The notes under the pieces: model-generated | The model's database searches: none | The model's input: only the letters and a program-made list of their open reading frames with translations | What the model was told of the DNA's origin: nothing | Part shown: piece by piece, positions 1 to 9,503 of the stretch | Position numbering within the stretch: position 1 is the stretch's first letter | Layout of the letters: every line of letters starts with the position of its first letter | Assembly (NCBI RefSeq): GCF_003259335.1 | Contig: NZ_QLLL01000001.1 | Location: 466,406-530,405 of the forward strand | From: Chitinophaga skermanii | GTDB lineage: Bacteria; Bacteroidota; Bacteroidia; Chitinophagales; Chitinophagaceae | Length of the DNA: 64,000 nt | Direction of reading: 5' to 3' | Program-made: the position numbers and the translations under genes

Positions 1-257
1 ACAGATTATCAGAGGCAGTAGAAATATGGGAGGCTAAACATTATCCAATGCCAATGAAACCTGATTTTAAAACTGTAATCTATCATGTGATGATTACAAA
101 TGGTTTTAATCAAACGCAACTTTCAGAAGAGTTACGAATCTCTAAAGCTTATTTATCAGGGCTATTAAAAGGAAGCAAAAATCCTAATTTGGATATTGTA
201 AAAAGCTTGCATAACCGGTTCCATTTAGACGGCAATATGCTTTTAGATTGTGTATAA
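1..257 (+). CDS. HigA-like antitoxin / XRE-type HTH regulator (5' truncated)
   Basis: The frame is open from the window edge (first full codon at base 3), so the N-terminus lies outside; a start at 48 would cut off sequence that belongs to the protein. The visible part begins RLSEAVEIWEAKHYPMP and continues with a helix-turn-helix (QTQLSEELRISKAYLSGLLKG). This resembles the C-terminal half of COG5499-type HigA antitoxins, which repress their own operon and neutralise a HigB mRNA interferase encoded just upstream. No toxin gene is visible because that side lies outside the window. It ends just before a hairpin terminator. It could also be a stand-alone regulator. Confidence 0.7.
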   Translation, partial: RLSEAVEIWEAKHYPMPMKPDFKTVIYHVMITNGFNQTQLSEELRISKAYLSGLLKGSKNPNLDIVKSLHNRFHLDGNMLLDCV

Positions 258-262
258 GTAAC

Positions 263-293
263 AAAAAAAGCCCATCTTCCGATGAGCTTTTTC
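263..293. terminator. Bidirectional terminator hairpin
   Basis: GCCCATC and GATGAGC form a stem with one C-A mismatch, with an A-run on the left and a T-run on the right. It can serve both the upstream antitoxin (+) and the convergent terC gene (-). Confidence 0.6.
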
Positions 294-311
294 TAATGTA
301 TTGCACAATAA

Positions 312-1112
312 TTATGGTTTCAAGTCTGTATCCTCCAATTGCGGTTCGCGCAATTTAACTGGAGGGGCTGTTTTCTTGCGTACACGCATGTTCAATATTT
401 CTACGAGGAACGAGAAGGCCATTGCGAAATACACGTAGTTTTTCAAGTGTAAGTCGTGGGCACGTTCTGCATCCCAACCTTCCACGATTAAGATCGCTCC
501 CACCATTACCAAGAACGATAAGGCCAACATTTTTAATGTAGGGTGCTTGTGGATAAAGTTGCTGATTTGTGCGGCAAACAAGAACATTACGAACATCGCG
601 ATTATTACGGCGATGATCATAATATCGGTGTGTTTCGCTAAACCTACGGCCGTAATGATACTGTCGAAAGAGAACACAAGGTCGATCATGATGATTTGTG
701 TTACCACTTTGGCCATGGAATTAGAGGCTTTGCTTTTGCCGTCGCCGCTTACGTGGGTATCTTCTTCACCTTCTAATTTGTGGTGAATTTCCATGGTTGT
801 TTTCACGAGGAGGAACAAACCACCGCCCAACATGATGAGGTCGCGCAAGCTGAGGCCATTGCCGAAGATGGTGAAAAGCGGTTGCGTGGCTTTCACAATT
901 TGGCCGATGAATAATAGGAGGATGATGCGGGTAATGATACCGAATACCATCCAAAGTTTACGGGCTGTTTTCCGTTTTTCTTCGGGTAAGCGGTTCATAA
1001 CGATCGACACGAAAATAACGTTGTCGATACCGAGGACTACTTCCATCAATATAAGGGTGAGCAAGCTAATGAGCGAGTCGACCGTTAATAGATGGCTAAT
1101 GTCGAAGTTCAT
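312..1112 (-). CDS. TerC family integral membrane protein
   Basis: This 266-residue polytopic membrane protein belongs to the TerC family, which includes tellurite-resistance TerC and the Alx/MeeF manganese exporters. The two family signatures with membrane-embedded acidic residues are visible: EVVLGIDNVIFVSIV near residue 25 and DLVFSFDSIITAVG near residue 145. About seven hydrophobic segments are present, and a charged loop (EGEEDTHVSGDGKSKAS) separates the halves. The length is usual for the short, CBS-less members. It stands alone, convergent with the antitoxin and followed upstream by pyrD on the same strand. Metal-ion export, probably Mn2+, is inferred from the family only. Confidence 0.88.
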   Translation of the reverse strand: MNFDISHLLTVDSLISLLTLILMEVVLGIDNVIFVSIVMNRLPEEKRKTARKLWMVFGIITRIILLLFIGQIVKATQPLFTIFGNGLSLRDLIMLGGGLFLLVKTTMEIHHKLEGEEDTHVSGDGKSKASNSMAKVVTQIIMIDLVFSFDSIITAVGLAKHTDIMIIAVIIAMFVMFLFAAQISNFIHKHPTLKMLALSFLVMVGAILIVEGWDAERAHDLHLKNYVYFAMAFSFLVEILNMRVRKKTAPPVKLREPQLEDTDLKP

Positions 1113-1167
1113 GGTGTGTTTTGTTAACTGTAATTGTTAGGTGATATAAATGCGCAATCAATAAAAT

Positions 1168-2196
1168 TTATGATCTCCTAAGGCCGGCACAGATCTTCTT
1201 CACAATAGCAGGACCTTCATAGATGAAGCCGGTGTACACTTGAACGAGGGCAGCGCCTGCATCCAGTTTTTCTTGGGCGTCGGCAGCTGTGAAAATTCCA
1301 CCAACGGCGATGATGGGAATTTGCCCGTTTGAATGTTTGTGAATGTAGCGAATGACTTCGGTGGCTTTCTCTTTCACCGGTAGGCCGCTTAACCCGCCTG
1401 CGCCAATCTCCTCTAATGTGGCAGCAGGTGTTTTTAAACCTTCGCGGCTGATGGTGGTATTGGTAGCCACGATCCCAGCCAGCTTAGTTTCCGATACAAT
1501 TTCAATAATATCATCGAGCTGCTCGGTGGTTAAATCGGGCGCTATCTTTAATAAAATAGGTTTTGGCTTTATTTTCTGTGCATTCAACGTTTGCAAGTGG
1601 TGGAGCAATTGTTTTAATGGCTCTTTCTCTTGCAAAGCACGCAAACCGGGTGTATTGGGTGAACTTACATTCACTACAAAGTAATCTACCACGTCGAATA
1701 AAGCATGGAAGCCTTTTTCGTAATCGCTTACTGCTTCTTCGTTGGGCGTTACCTTGTTTTTACCGATGTTACCACCTACAATGATGTTCGATTTGCGGTT
1801 GAGCAAACGTTTTGCTGCTGCGGGTGCACCTTCGTTATTAAAGCCCATGCGGTTAATCAACGCGCCATCTTCCGGTAAACGGAATAAGCGGGGAAGATCG
1901 TTCCCAGGTTGTGCAAGGGGCGTTACTGTTCCAATTTCTACGAAACCGAATCCCAATTGTGCCAATTCATCAATATACTTAGCATCCTTATCAAAGCCGG
2001 CAGCAAGGCCCACCGGGTTGCTAAACTTCAAGTCAAATAACTCTTTTTCCAAGCCTGTAACATTCGGCTTACAAAAAGCGCTTATAATAGACTTACCAAA
2101 TGGCACATTGTGCACAAATTTCAGGCCACGCATTACGCCGTGGTGAATGCTTTCAGGTTGAAAGCCGAACAGTATTTTTTTAATTAACGAGTACAT
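1168..2196 (-). CDS. pyrD: Dihydroorotate dehydrogenase (quinone), class 2
   Basis: It oxidises dihydroorotate to orotate in pyrimidine synthesis, passing electrons through FMN to menaquinone at the inner membrane. The 342-residue length, the N-terminal amphipathic region (residues 1-40), [15 protein letters not shown] near residue 60 and [14 protein letters not shown] near residue 176 fit class 2. The serine in the last motif is at the catalytic-base position of quinone-linked enzymes, where class 1 has cysteine. Late FMN-phosphate motifs ([20 protein letters not shown]) are intact. It is monocistronic; the dihydroorotase gene is 24 kb away on the same strand. Confidence 0.95.
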   Translation of the reverse strand: MYSLIKKILFGFQPESIHHGVMRGLKFVHNVPFGKSIISAFCKPNVTGLEKELFDLKFSNPVGLAAGFDKDAKYIDELAQLGFGFVEIGTVTPLAQPGNDLPRLFRLPEDGALINRMGFNNEGAPAAAKRLLNRKSNIIVGGNIGKNKVTPNEEAVSDYEKGFHALFDVVDYFVVNVSSPNTPGLRALQEKEPLKQLLHHLQTLNAQKIKPKPILLKIAPDLTTEQLDDIIEIVSETKLAGIVATNTTISREGLKTPAATLEEIGAGGLSGLPVKEKATEVIRYIHKHSNGQIPIIAVGGIFTAADAQEKLDAGAALVQVYTGFIYEGPAIVKKICAGLRRS

Positions 2197-2204
2197 GAGT
2201 GATG

Positions 2205-2212
2205 CAAAGATA
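2205..2212 (-). promoter_or_regulatory. Candidate -7 element upstream of pyrD
   Basis: TATCTTTG on the minus strand matches TAnnTTTG exactly and lies 8 bases before the pyrD ATG. I see no TTTG at the right distance upstream, and the leader would be very short. Confidence 0.35.
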
Positions 2213-2334
2213 AAGTTTCAGCATCACACTTTTATGCGGCATAAAGGAATACTATTGCGTAAATTAAATTATATGTTTATAATGGATTTCCATGGAGGTT
2301 TGCATAGAAGCCCATATTTTTACACGTAACTATT

Positions 2335-2880
2335 ATGTTGACAATACAAGAGTTTGAACATATTTTTAAAACACAGCACCATGGCTGTATAGCGTTTGCT
2401 ACGCAATACACCGGCGACCCCCACGTGGCCGAAGAGGTGGTGCAACTTGTATTTACCCAGCTCTGGGAGAAACGTAGTACAATAGATATCCAAGGCACGC
2501 CAAAATCCTATCTACTCGGCGCCATACGCAATACCGCCATCAGCCACTGGCGTAAACAGCAGGTGCGCAACCAAAAAGAAACCGATTTTGGGCAGTCGCA
2601 ATCCCAAGCCGCAGATATGCCCGCCTTTGCACGCGATCTTGAAAATATGCTCCAGCTAGCCCTACAAAAACTCCCGGAACGCTGCCGGGAAGTGTTTGTG
2701 CTTAGCCGGCAACAGCACCTCAAGTACGCCGAAATTGCCGACACAATGGGCATATCTATCAAAACCGTGGAAAACCAAATGGGAAAAGCCCTCAAAATTT
2801 TACACGAAGAACTAAAGGAATTTTTACCCCTTATCTTGTTGCTATTATCTGCCGGGAAAGGACACCACCAATTTTTTTAA
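2335..2880 (+). CDS. ECF sigma factor, FecI-like (Bacteroidota sigma-70 family)
   Basis: This 181-residue sigma-70 family factor has region 2 in the N-terminal half (YTGDPHVAEEVVQLVFTQLW, the -10-recognising helix) and region 4 in the C-terminal half (LPERCREVFVLSRQ and YAEIADTMGISIKTVENQMG, a helix-turn-helix). There is no region 3, as expected for ECF factors. It directs transcription of the adjacent locus when released by the FecR protein 69 bp downstream. The order sigma, FecR, STN-type TonB receptor, DUF4249 lipoprotein is the standard Bacteroidota cell-surface signalling arrangement. The inducing substrate cannot be read from the sequence. Confidence 0.9.
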   Translation: MLTIQEFEHIFKTQHHGCIAFATQYTGDPHVAEEVVQLVFTQLWEKRSTIDIQGTPKSYLLGAIRNTAISHWRKQQVRNQKETDFGQSQSQAADMPAFARDLENMLQLALQKLPERCREVFVLSRQQHLKYAEIADTMGISIKTVENQMGKALKILHEELKEFLPLILLLLSAGKGHHQFF

Positions 2881-2949
2881 CGCTTTTTTAACGGGTGTAG
2901 GGGGAAGGCTATTTGCCAAACGTCTTACATACATAAACAGGAACTATCC

Positions 2950-3921
2950 ATGTTCGATTCATTACAAGGCGACGAATTATACGCATTACTCTGCAAATAT
3001 CTCCTCGATGAAAGTACCGAGGAAGAACGCGCATGGGTAAATGCTTGGCGCGTAGCCGATGCTAATAATGAATCTATATTGACCGGCATTCAAAAGGTAA
3101 TTAATACTCCTTTGGCCACTCCTGTTACCAATACCGAGGCTGCCTGGGAACAATTATATACCGCTATTGGCAGGCCTAGCTATAACGAAGCTCCTTTAAC
3201 CGTTGCTCATAAAAAGCCCCTCCGCGCTTGGATGCGTATAGCGGCTATCCTCGTCGTAATATTGGGTACCACCCTCGTGTGGCGTCTTCTCCAACAAGAT
3301 GAACCAACGGTACTGTCTGGGCCGTTGCATACAAATTTGGCAGATGGTACTGTTATCGATTTAGGGGAAAATGGTCATTTAACACCCGTGAAGTCGTTTA
3401 ATAAGAAACACCGCGCCGTACATTTCAGGGGCCACGGTGTATTCGACATTGCACAAAACGATCAATACCCCTTCGTTATTCACCTCGACAGTATTGAAGT
3501 AAAGGTACTAGGTACCCGCTTCACCATCGATTATCATCCCGACTCGGCCATTATGATTCATGTGGATGCAGGTAAAGTTTTGGTTATCAATCACAATACC
3601 GACGATAGTATTGTGCTTACCCAAGGCATGATCTTACGAGCTGAAAATGAACTGGATAAATTCGATGTAGCTGGTAACGTGGTGGATGTGGATAAGAAAA
3701 AACTCACTTTTAAAGATATTCCCCTCTCTAGCGTAGCCCAAACTATACGCACTGTTTACAAGGTAGACATACAACTACAAGATTCCTCCTTGTTTAAGAT
3801 TCCGATATCTGCTACTTTTGAGAATGAATCGATGGATAATATTATCGCATCGATTACGTTTATGACCAATTTAGTGGCTGAGAAAAATGGCCAACTAGGG
3901 TATCGGATTTATCGAAAATAG
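2950..3921 (+). CDS. FecR family anti-sigma factor (DUF4974 C-terminus)
   Basis: This 323-residue protein has a cytoplasmic N-terminal region (about 1-90) that would bind the ECF sigma factor. One membrane segment follows at about 93-111 (MRIAAILVVILGTTLVW). The periplasmic FecR domain has recognisable pieces (ADGTVIDLGENGHL, FRGHGVFDIAQN, VLGTRFTIDY), and a C-terminal DUF4974 domain begins around KLTFKDIPLSSVAQTIRTVY. It would receive the signal from the STN domain of the TonB receptor that starts 10 bp downstream and then release or activate the sigma factor. Roles are inferred from the family and gene order. Confidence 0.9.
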   Translation: MFDSLQGDELYALLCKYLLDESTEEERAWVNAWRVADANNESILTGIQKVINTPLATPVTNTEAAWEQLYTAIGRPSYNEAPLTVAHKKPLRAWMRIAAILVVILGTTLVWRLLQQDEPTVLSGPLHTNLADGTVIDLGENGHLTPVKSFNKKHRAVHFRGHGVFDIAQNDQYPFVIHLDSIEVKVLGTRFTIDYHPDSAIMIHVDAGKVLVINHNTDDSIVLTQGMILRAENELDKFDVAGNVVDVDKKKLTFKDIPLSSVAQTIRTVYKVDIQLQDSSLFKIPISATFENESMDNIIASITFMTNLVAEKNGQLGYRIYRK

Positions 3922-3931
3922 ACAGTAATTT

Positions 3932-6559
3932 ATGAGGTCGCTGGCCCGGAAAGCTCTGCTGGTGACTATTTTTATATGGTTACCAATGCAAGTATTGGGA
4001 TGGAACTGGCACACCCGGGTATCCCTTACCTTGCGAAATCAACCCCTGTCCGACGCCTGCGAACAACTGGAGAAAGCCTACGGCATCCATTTTTCCTTTA
4101 GTCGCGATGTAGTGAAAATGAACCAACGGGTTACGTTGGAAGTTAAGAATGAACCTTTGCGGAAGGTAATGGATATGTTATTCACGCAAAACGGGATTCT
4201 TTACAAACGTATCGGCGAACAGGTTGTGTTGACAGTTTATGTAGTGAACACACGTACCATTAATGGCTACGTGGAGGATGCGCGTACCGGTGAGAAACTC
4301 ATTGGTGCCACGATCTACGCTGCCCATAACAATACGGGCACTTTAACCAATCAATACGGTTTCTATAGCTTAACAGTGCCGAAAGACACGGTTAATTTCG
4401 TGGTGTCGTACATCGGCTATATTCCTAAGAAAATCCATCTCTCGGAAAAAGAAAAGAATAAACAACTGACCGTTTCGCTCGTACCCAATAACACCTTGCA
4501 AGAAGTAAGTGTGAAAGATGATGGGCCACGTTTACAAGAGCAAACCCAAATGAGCAAAGTGGAAGTAGCGGTATCGGAAGTGAAAAGCATGCCGCGCCTA
4601 CTTGGCGAGAACGACGTGCTGCGCGCTATCCAAGCAATGCCAGGGGTTACCGCCGGTGGCGATGGGGCCAGCAGCTTACACGTTCGCGGTGGTAGCCCCG
4701 ATCAAAACTTGATCCTTATGGATGGCACGCCGGTGTATAATTCTTCCCATCTATTCGGGGTATTCTCCGTTTTCAACCCAGATATCATTAAGCACGTCGA
4801 TTTATATAAAGGGGCCTTCCCAGCTCGTTACGGCGGCCGTTTATCGTCGGTGGTAGATATTGCTATGAAAGATGGAGATATGAAGAATTACCATGGCGAA
4901 GCGTCGATTGGTTTATTGGCGGCGAAGTTTATGGTAGAAGGACCGATTATTAAGGATAAAACCTCTTTCGTAGTTACAGGCCGTAGAACCTATACCGATT
5001 TGGTGGCGCGCCCCTTCTTTGAAGAAACATTAGACCTTGGAGAAGACGGCGAGTTCTACGCTTATTTCTACGATTTCAATGCGAAAGTGAACCATATCTT
5101 CTCTCCCAAAGATCGTTTATTCCTCAGCGCTTATGCCGGGCAGGATAACTTCAGCTTGAAGCGGGTAAACCCCAATACTGGGGTCGATTACAAGGAAAGA
5201 ATCAGCTTTAGATTAGGCTGGGGTAACCAAGTATATTCGGCTCGTTGGAACCATATCTTCAACCCGAAACTCTTTTCTAACCTAACACTCAATTATTCTC
5301 AATACTACTTCTTAACCGATTACAGTTACCTCTACCAATCCGATGATAAAGAGGAACAAGATGATTTATTCGGGAAGTACTATTCTAAAATACATGATGC
5401 CGCTGCCAGGATGGATTTCGACTTCCGTCCTAATCCCAAGCATACGGCTAAGTTTGGTATGCATGCTATTTATCACCAGTTCGAACCAGGGATTACACGC
5501 TTTAGGAATAAGGATGATGCAAACCCGGTGGATACAGTGTTTAACAAGCAAAGAAAAGGAAGTGTAGAGTTGAATTTGTACGGGGAAGATGATTGGAAAT
5601 TATCGGACTCATTATATGCCAATATTGGTGTGCATATATCGGGTTTTATGTTGTTCCCACAGTTTTATTGGTCGGTACAACCGCGCCTTGGCATTCGCTA
5701 TATTTTACCGAAGAACTGGGCTTTGAAGATGAGTTATACACATATGACCCAGTATATTCACTTATTGGCCAATAGTACCAGTTATTTACCGAACGATATA
5801 TGGGTGCCTTCTACCAATAGGGTGAAGCCGATGAACTCTCGGCAAATAGCTGTAGGCATTGGTAAAACAAGTAATAGCCAAGTGTACGAAGCATCGGCGG
5901 AGGTGTATTATAAAACCATGTCGAACGTGATTGAATTTAGTGGAACCGAAACATTGGAATCGGCCACGAAGCAGTGGGATGAAAAGGTATCGGTGGGTCG
6001 TGGTTGGAGTTACGGGTTAGAAGTATTGTTCCAGAAGAAGAAAGGGAAAACACGTGGCTGGGTAGCGTACACTTTATCGCGTAGCGACCGGAAGTTCCCG
6101 AACATCAACAACGGGCATGCCTTCCCGTATAAATACGATCGTACGCATGATCTTGAATTGGTATTCATGCACCGATTTAACAAGCACTGGGAAATTTCCG
6201 GTGGTTGGGAATATTCTACAGGCTTGCCGCTTACCTTGCCGATAGCTCGTTACGAAGGTATTTCCGATCCTTCGCCGCACGACCCGGTAGGCTTGCCTTC
6301 TACGCCGGTAGATCAAATTGGCGACCGGAACAGTTTACGCATGAAAGATATTCACCGCTTAGATGCGAGTGTAACGTATAGTTGGTCGAGGAAGAACAAG
6401 TTTACACATAGTTTAAACTTCAGTTTATACAATGCGTATAACCGTAAAAATCCCTTCTTCTACTATTACAAAACGAATCCACAAACAAATCAACGCGAAC
6501 TAACGCAGTTCAGCATTCTGCCTTTATTACCAAGTGTAACGTATGCTTTAAAATTTTAG
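3932..6559 (+). CDS. TonB-dependent receptor with STN signalling domain
   Basis: This is an 875-residue outer-membrane receptor. A signal peptide (about 1-24) is followed by a secretin/TonB short N-terminal domain (LRNQPLSDACEQLEKAYGIHFSFS), a carboxypeptidase-like beta-sandwich (INGYVEDARTGEKLIGATIY), and a plug (AIQAMPGVTAGGDGASSLHV, RGGSPDQNLILMDGTPVYNS). The C-terminal beta-barrel ends in an aromatic/basic residue pattern (SVTYALKF). The STN domain is what FecA-type transducers use to signal to FecR. It takes up an unknown ligand by TonB energy. The partner DUF4249 lipoprotein starts 4 bp after its stop. It is not of the SusC length class. Confidence 0.9.
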   Translation: MRSLARKALLVTIFIWLPMQVLGWNWHTRVSLTLRNQPLSDACEQLEKAYGIHFSFSRDVVKMNQRVTLEVKNEPLRKVMDMLFTQNGILYKRIGEQVVLTVYVVNTRTINGYVEDARTGEKLIGATIYAAHNNTGTLTNQYGFYSLTVPKDTVNFVVSYIGYIPKKIHLSEKEKNKQLTVSLVPNNTLQEVSVKDDGPRLQEQTQMSKVEVAVSEVKSMPRLLGENDVLRAIQAMPGVTAGGDGASSLHVRGGSPDQNLILMDGTPVYNSSHLFGVFSVFNPDIIKHVDLYKGAFPARYGGRLSSVVDIAMKDGDMKNYHGEASIGLLAAKFMVEGPIIKDKTSFVVTGRRTYTDLVARPFFEETLDLGEDGEFYAYFYDFNAKVNHIFSPKDRLFLSAYAGQDNFSLKRVNPNTGVDYKERISFRLGWGNQVYSARWNHIFNPKLFSNLTLNYSQYYFLTDYSYLYQSDDKEEQDDLFGKYYSKIHDAAARMDFDFRPNPKHTAKFGMHAIYHQFEPGITRFRNKDDANPVDTVFNKQRKGSVELNLYGEDDWKLSDSLYANIGVHISGFMLFPQFYWSVQPRLGIRYILPKNWALKMSYTHMTQYIHLLANSTSYLPNDIWVPSTNRVKPMNSRQIAVGIGKTSNSQVYEASAEVYYKTMSNVIEFSGTETLESATKQWDEKVSVGRGWSYGLEVLFQKKKGKTRGWVAYTLSRSDRKFPNINNGHAFPYKYDRTHDLELVFMHRFNKHWEISGGWEYSTGLPLTLPIARYEGISDPSPHDPVGLPSTPVDQIGDRNSLRMKDIHRLDASVTYSWSRKNKFTHSLNFSLYNAYNRKNPFFYYYKTNPQTNQRELTQFSILPLLPSVTYALKF

Positions 6560-6563
6560 GAAC

Positions 6564-7439
6564 ATGCAAAAGTTGATACAACATATCGCCTTATTCTTAT
6601 TGCTGGTAGCGAGTTTTACAACGCAATCATGCGAGAAAACCGTGAATTTGGATGTGCCTTACGAGGGCGATAAGCTGGTGTTGAATTCATTTATTCAACC
6701 CGACAGCGTTATTTACTTACGCGTAACAGTGTCGGGCAAGCCCAGTAATACGTCGTTTGCAGAGGTAACGAATGCCAAGGTGCAATTAATGGAAAACGAT
6801 GTGGAAATACCTGTTACGTTCCAACGTATTAAAGGATTTGGGTACTATGTGTCTACCGAAAAAGCGAAACTTGGAAAGCAATATAAATACGTGGTAGGTG
6901 CCAGTGGTTTAGATGAAGTGTCGGGCCGCGATACCTTGCCGCATGCGCCGTTTATTAACTTGTTGCGCGCGCGGAAAGGAGGTATTCGTGCACGCTTTTA
7001 TTTACACGATCGGCCACGTGTAAAAGAGTATTACCGTGTAAGAATGTACGCGGGTGATTCTTCTGCCGTAACCCACAAAATAGAACCTAAAGTAGTGAAG
7101 AAGTTTAGGTTCGATCCATCTTATAGTAATGCGTTTACAGATATTGCAACGGAGAATTATTACGATTACGCGTTGATTACCGACGAGCGTTTCGATGGGA
7201 AGGATACTCCTGTTGTATTGCAATTACAAGAAGCGCATAAAGCGAAAGACTTTATTGTAGTAGAAGTAACCTCGCTTACAGAAACGGCTTACCAATATTT
7301 GAAATCATTGGATCAGCAGAGAATGGATGAAGGGAATGTGTTGGTAGAACCTACCCGCGTGTATAGCAACGTGTTAAATGGTTATGGAATAGTGGCAGGG
7401 GTGAATGTGCGGAGGATCTACTTCAAAATACCCGATTAG
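6564..7439 (+). CDS. DUF4249 domain-containing lipoprotein
   Basis: This 291-residue protein has a lipoprotein signal (IALFLLLVASFTTQSC; Cys at residue 23) and the DUF4249 opening (CEKTVNLDVPYEGDKLVLNS, then FIQPDSVIYLRVTVSGKPS). Its start lies 4 bp after the receptor stop, so the two are translationally coupled. DUF4249 proteins regularly accompany STN-type TonB receptors in Bacteroidota and are probably surface or periplasmic accessory lipoproteins of the uptake complex. The molecular function is unknown. The last gene of the fecI-fecR operon. Confidence 0.88.
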   Translation: MQKLIQHIALFLLLVASFTTQSCEKTVNLDVPYEGDKLVLNSFIQPDSVIYLRVTVSGKPSNTSFAEVTNAKVQLMENDVEIPVTFQRIKGFGYYVSTEKAKLGKQYKYVVGASGLDEVSGRDTLPHAPFINLLRARKGGIRARFYLHDRPRVKEYYRVRMYAGDSSAVTHKIEPKVVKKFRFDPSYSNAFTDIATENYYDYALITDERFDGKDTPVVLQLQEAHKAKDFIVVEVTSLTETAYQYLKSLDQQRMDEGNVLVEPTRVYSNVLNGYGIVAGVNVRRIYFKIPD

Positions 7440-7502
7440 GAAATTGGAAAAGCGGGCGGCTTTCATTAAATTAGGTGATACATCATCTAAATCGTGCCCG
7501 TT

Positions 7503-7967
7503 ATGAAAACAATCCAAGATTGGCTGTCCGACTACGGGGAAAGCCACCAAAACGAAACAAACAAAACCGTGCACTGGATCTGTGTGCCGGCTATTTTCTT
7601 CAGCATTGTGGGTTTATTGTTTAGCGTAAAGATTAGTGCTTTCGAAGTACTGAACATGCCCTTGAACCTTGCCATGATCGCGTTACTGTTAGTAATTGTG
7701 TACTACGTTCGCCTCTCGCCTGCATTATCTGTAGGCATGCTTATTTTCTCTTGTGCTTGTTTACTCTTAGCCCGTTTTATTGAACTACAAGGCCTGCCGC
7801 TATGGTTGGTATGCGTGGTTGTATTTGTATTGGCATGGATTGGGCAATTCTGGGGACATAAAGTAGAGGGGAAAAAGCCTTCCTTTCTAAAGGACTTACA
7901 ATTTTTATTGATTGGCCCGGCCTGGTTAATGAGTTTCATATACCGGAAAATTGGTATCGCTTACTAA
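7503..7967 (+). CDS. DUF962 / Mpo1-like membrane protein
   Basis: This 154-residue protein has four hydrophobic segments and the DUF962 signature MKTIQDWLSDYGESHQN followed by N-K-x-V-H-W. The histidines in SYGESHQN and VHW correspond to the metal-binding positions proposed for yeast Mpo1, a dioxygenase acting on 2-hydroxy fatty acids. I chose the ATG at 7503 because the family starts there; a GTG at 7494 would add three residues. The bacterial function is not established. It stands between the TonB locus and the thiolase. Confidence 0.82.
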   Translation: MKTIQDWLSDYGESHQNETNKTVHWICVPAIFFSIVGLLFSVKISAFEVLNMPLNLAMIALLLVIVYYVRLSPALSVGMLIFSCACLLLARFIELQGLPLWLVCVVVFVLAWIGQFWGHKVEGKKPSFLKDLQFLLIGPAWLMSFIYRKIGIAY

Positions 7968-8055
7968 TTGAAAAAGATGAAATGTAAGCCTGTACAGCGT
8001 TTAAAATAAACGTTAAAGCTATGTGTTGCACCGCGGTTTTTGACAGGATTTATCT

Positions 8056-8063
8056 TAAATTTG
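8056..8063 (+). promoter_or_regulatory. Candidate -7 element upstream of the thiolase gene
   Basis: TAAATTTG matches TAnnTTTG exactly, 37 bases before the ATG. A TTTG lies only 13 bases upstream, which is short, so the -33 element is doubtful. Confidence 0.4.
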
Positions 8064-8100
8064 GAAAGATCATTATTCATCTCAATAAAAATATTTAACC

Positions 8101-9276
8101 ATGCAAGATGCATATATCGTAGCCGGCTTTAGAACAGCAGTTGGTAAATCGAAACGTGGCGGATTTAGGTTTTACCGGCCCGACGATCTCGCAGTGGATG
8201 TAATTACGGGTTTGTTGAAATCGGTGCCGCAGCTCGACCCTGCACAGGTTGATGATTTGATTGTAGGCAACGCTGTTCCAGAAGCAGAACAAGGATTACA
8301 GATTGGTAGAATGATTGCTGTACGCGCATTGGGTATTGAAGTGCCGGGCATGACGGTTAACCGTTATTGTGCATCGGGTTTAGAAACCATTGCCATTGCT
8401 ACGGCAAAAATACAAACCGGCCAGGCCGATTGTATTGTGGCGGGTGGTACGGAGAGTATGAGCCTTGTACCAACAGCAGGTTGGAAAACAGTGCCTAACT
8501 ACACGGTTTCCAGCGTAACACCAGATTATTATTTAAGCATGGGTCATACCGCGGAAGCAGTAGCCAACGAGTTCAAAGTTTCCCGTGAAGACCAAGATGC
8601 TTTTTCATACCGTTCGCATCAACGTGCGATCAACGCTATTCAGAATGGCTACTTCAAAAAGGGTATTTTGCCTATTGAAGTAGAAGAAGTATACGTGAAC
8701 GAGAAAGGTAAGCGTGCCAGCCGTAAGTATACAGTTGATACAGACGAAGGTCCACGTGCAGATACTTCTATGGAAGCATTGGCAAAACTGAAACCTGTAT
8801 TTGCTGCCGGTGGTTCGGTAACAGCCGGTAACTCTTCTCAAACCAGTGATGGTGCTGCCTTCGTGGTGGTTATGAGTGAAAAGATGATGACCTCTTTGGG
8901 ATTGAAACCGATTGGTCGTTTAATTAGCTGTGTATCGGCGGGTGTGCACCCGAGGATCATGGGTATTGGTCCTGTTGCGGCTATTCCGAAAGCATTGAAA
9001 GTAGCGAATAAGACCTTAGCAGATATTGATTTGATTGAGTTGAATGAAGCCTTTGCTAGCCAATCTTTAGCGGTTATCCGCGAATTAGGATTGGATGAGA
9101 ACAAAGTGAACATCAACGGTGGAGCTATTTCTTTAGGTCACCCATTGGGCTGTACAGGCGCGAAATTAACGGTACAAATCCTCAATGATTTGGAACGATT
9201 GAACCAAAAATACGGTATCGTAACTGCCTGTGTAGGTGGTGGGCAAGGTATTGCCGGTGTAATCGAAAGATTATAA
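8101..9276 (+). CDS. Acetyl-CoA C-acyltransferase (thiolase)
   Basis: This 391-residue degradative thiolase catalyses CoA-dependent cleavage of 3-ketoacyl-CoA, the last step of beta-oxidation. The nucleophilic cysteine sits in VNRYCASGLETIAIA (about residue 88), the histidine in NEAFASQSLAVI, and the second cysteine in GIVTACVGGGQG; GGAISLGHPLGCTGA is the GHP motif. The frame is complete and of family length. It is monocistronic here; the HAD/enoyl-CoA hydratase fusion that would precede it in the pathway is at 58.2 kb. FadA/FadI-type activity is more likely than biosynthetic AtoB, but the sequence alone does not decide chain-length preference. Confidence 0.93.
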   Translation: MQDAYIVAGFRTAVGKSKRGGFRFYRPDDLAVDVITGLLKSVPQLDPAQVDDLIVGNAVPEAEQGLQIGRMIAVRALGIEVPGMTVNRYCASGLETIAIATAKIQTGQADCIVAGGTESMSLVPTAGWKTVPNYTVSSVTPDYYLSMGHTAEAVANEFKVSREDQDAFSYRSHQRAINAIQNGYFKKGILPIEVEEVYVNEKGKRASRKYTVDTDEGPRADTSMEALAKLKPVFAAGGSVTAGNSSQTSDGAAFVVVMSEKMMTSLGLKPIGRLISCVSAGVHPRIMGIGPVAAIPKALKVANKTLADIDLIELNEAFASQSLAVIRELGLDENKVNINGGAISLGHPLGCTGAKLTVQILNDLERLNQKYGIVTACVGGGQGIAGVIERL

Positions 9277-9295
9277 GCGATCAACATAATATTGT

Positions 9296-9330
9296 CGGCG
9301 CAATGAGCTTTGGCTTGTTGCGCCGTTTTT
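9296..9330 (+). terminator. Terminator downstream of the thiolase gene
   Basis: CGGCGCAA pairs with TTGCGCCG across a 14-base loop and is followed by TTTTTG. Confidence 0.75.
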
Positions 9331-9503
9331 GTTTTGCATACACTGTATGCACATTGTACTTGCATTTACACGGCTATGCATAAACGTAGTTATAAAGTCT
9401 ATTTCTCTACCTTTTTCCTCCACTTTGTTTTAGTAGGTACATAATGCTCCTAGCATTAGCGTTGCAATGCCATCCACCAGTGTAATTATGACGAAAGATT
9501 ATC

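Noticed and set aside
9345..9408. Possible third GTA array at 11-bp spacing downstream of the thiolase
   Set aside because: Only two triplets are in phase (9345, 9356), the next are shifted, and the region also contains a TGCATAC/GTATGCA inverted repeat. Too weak to count.
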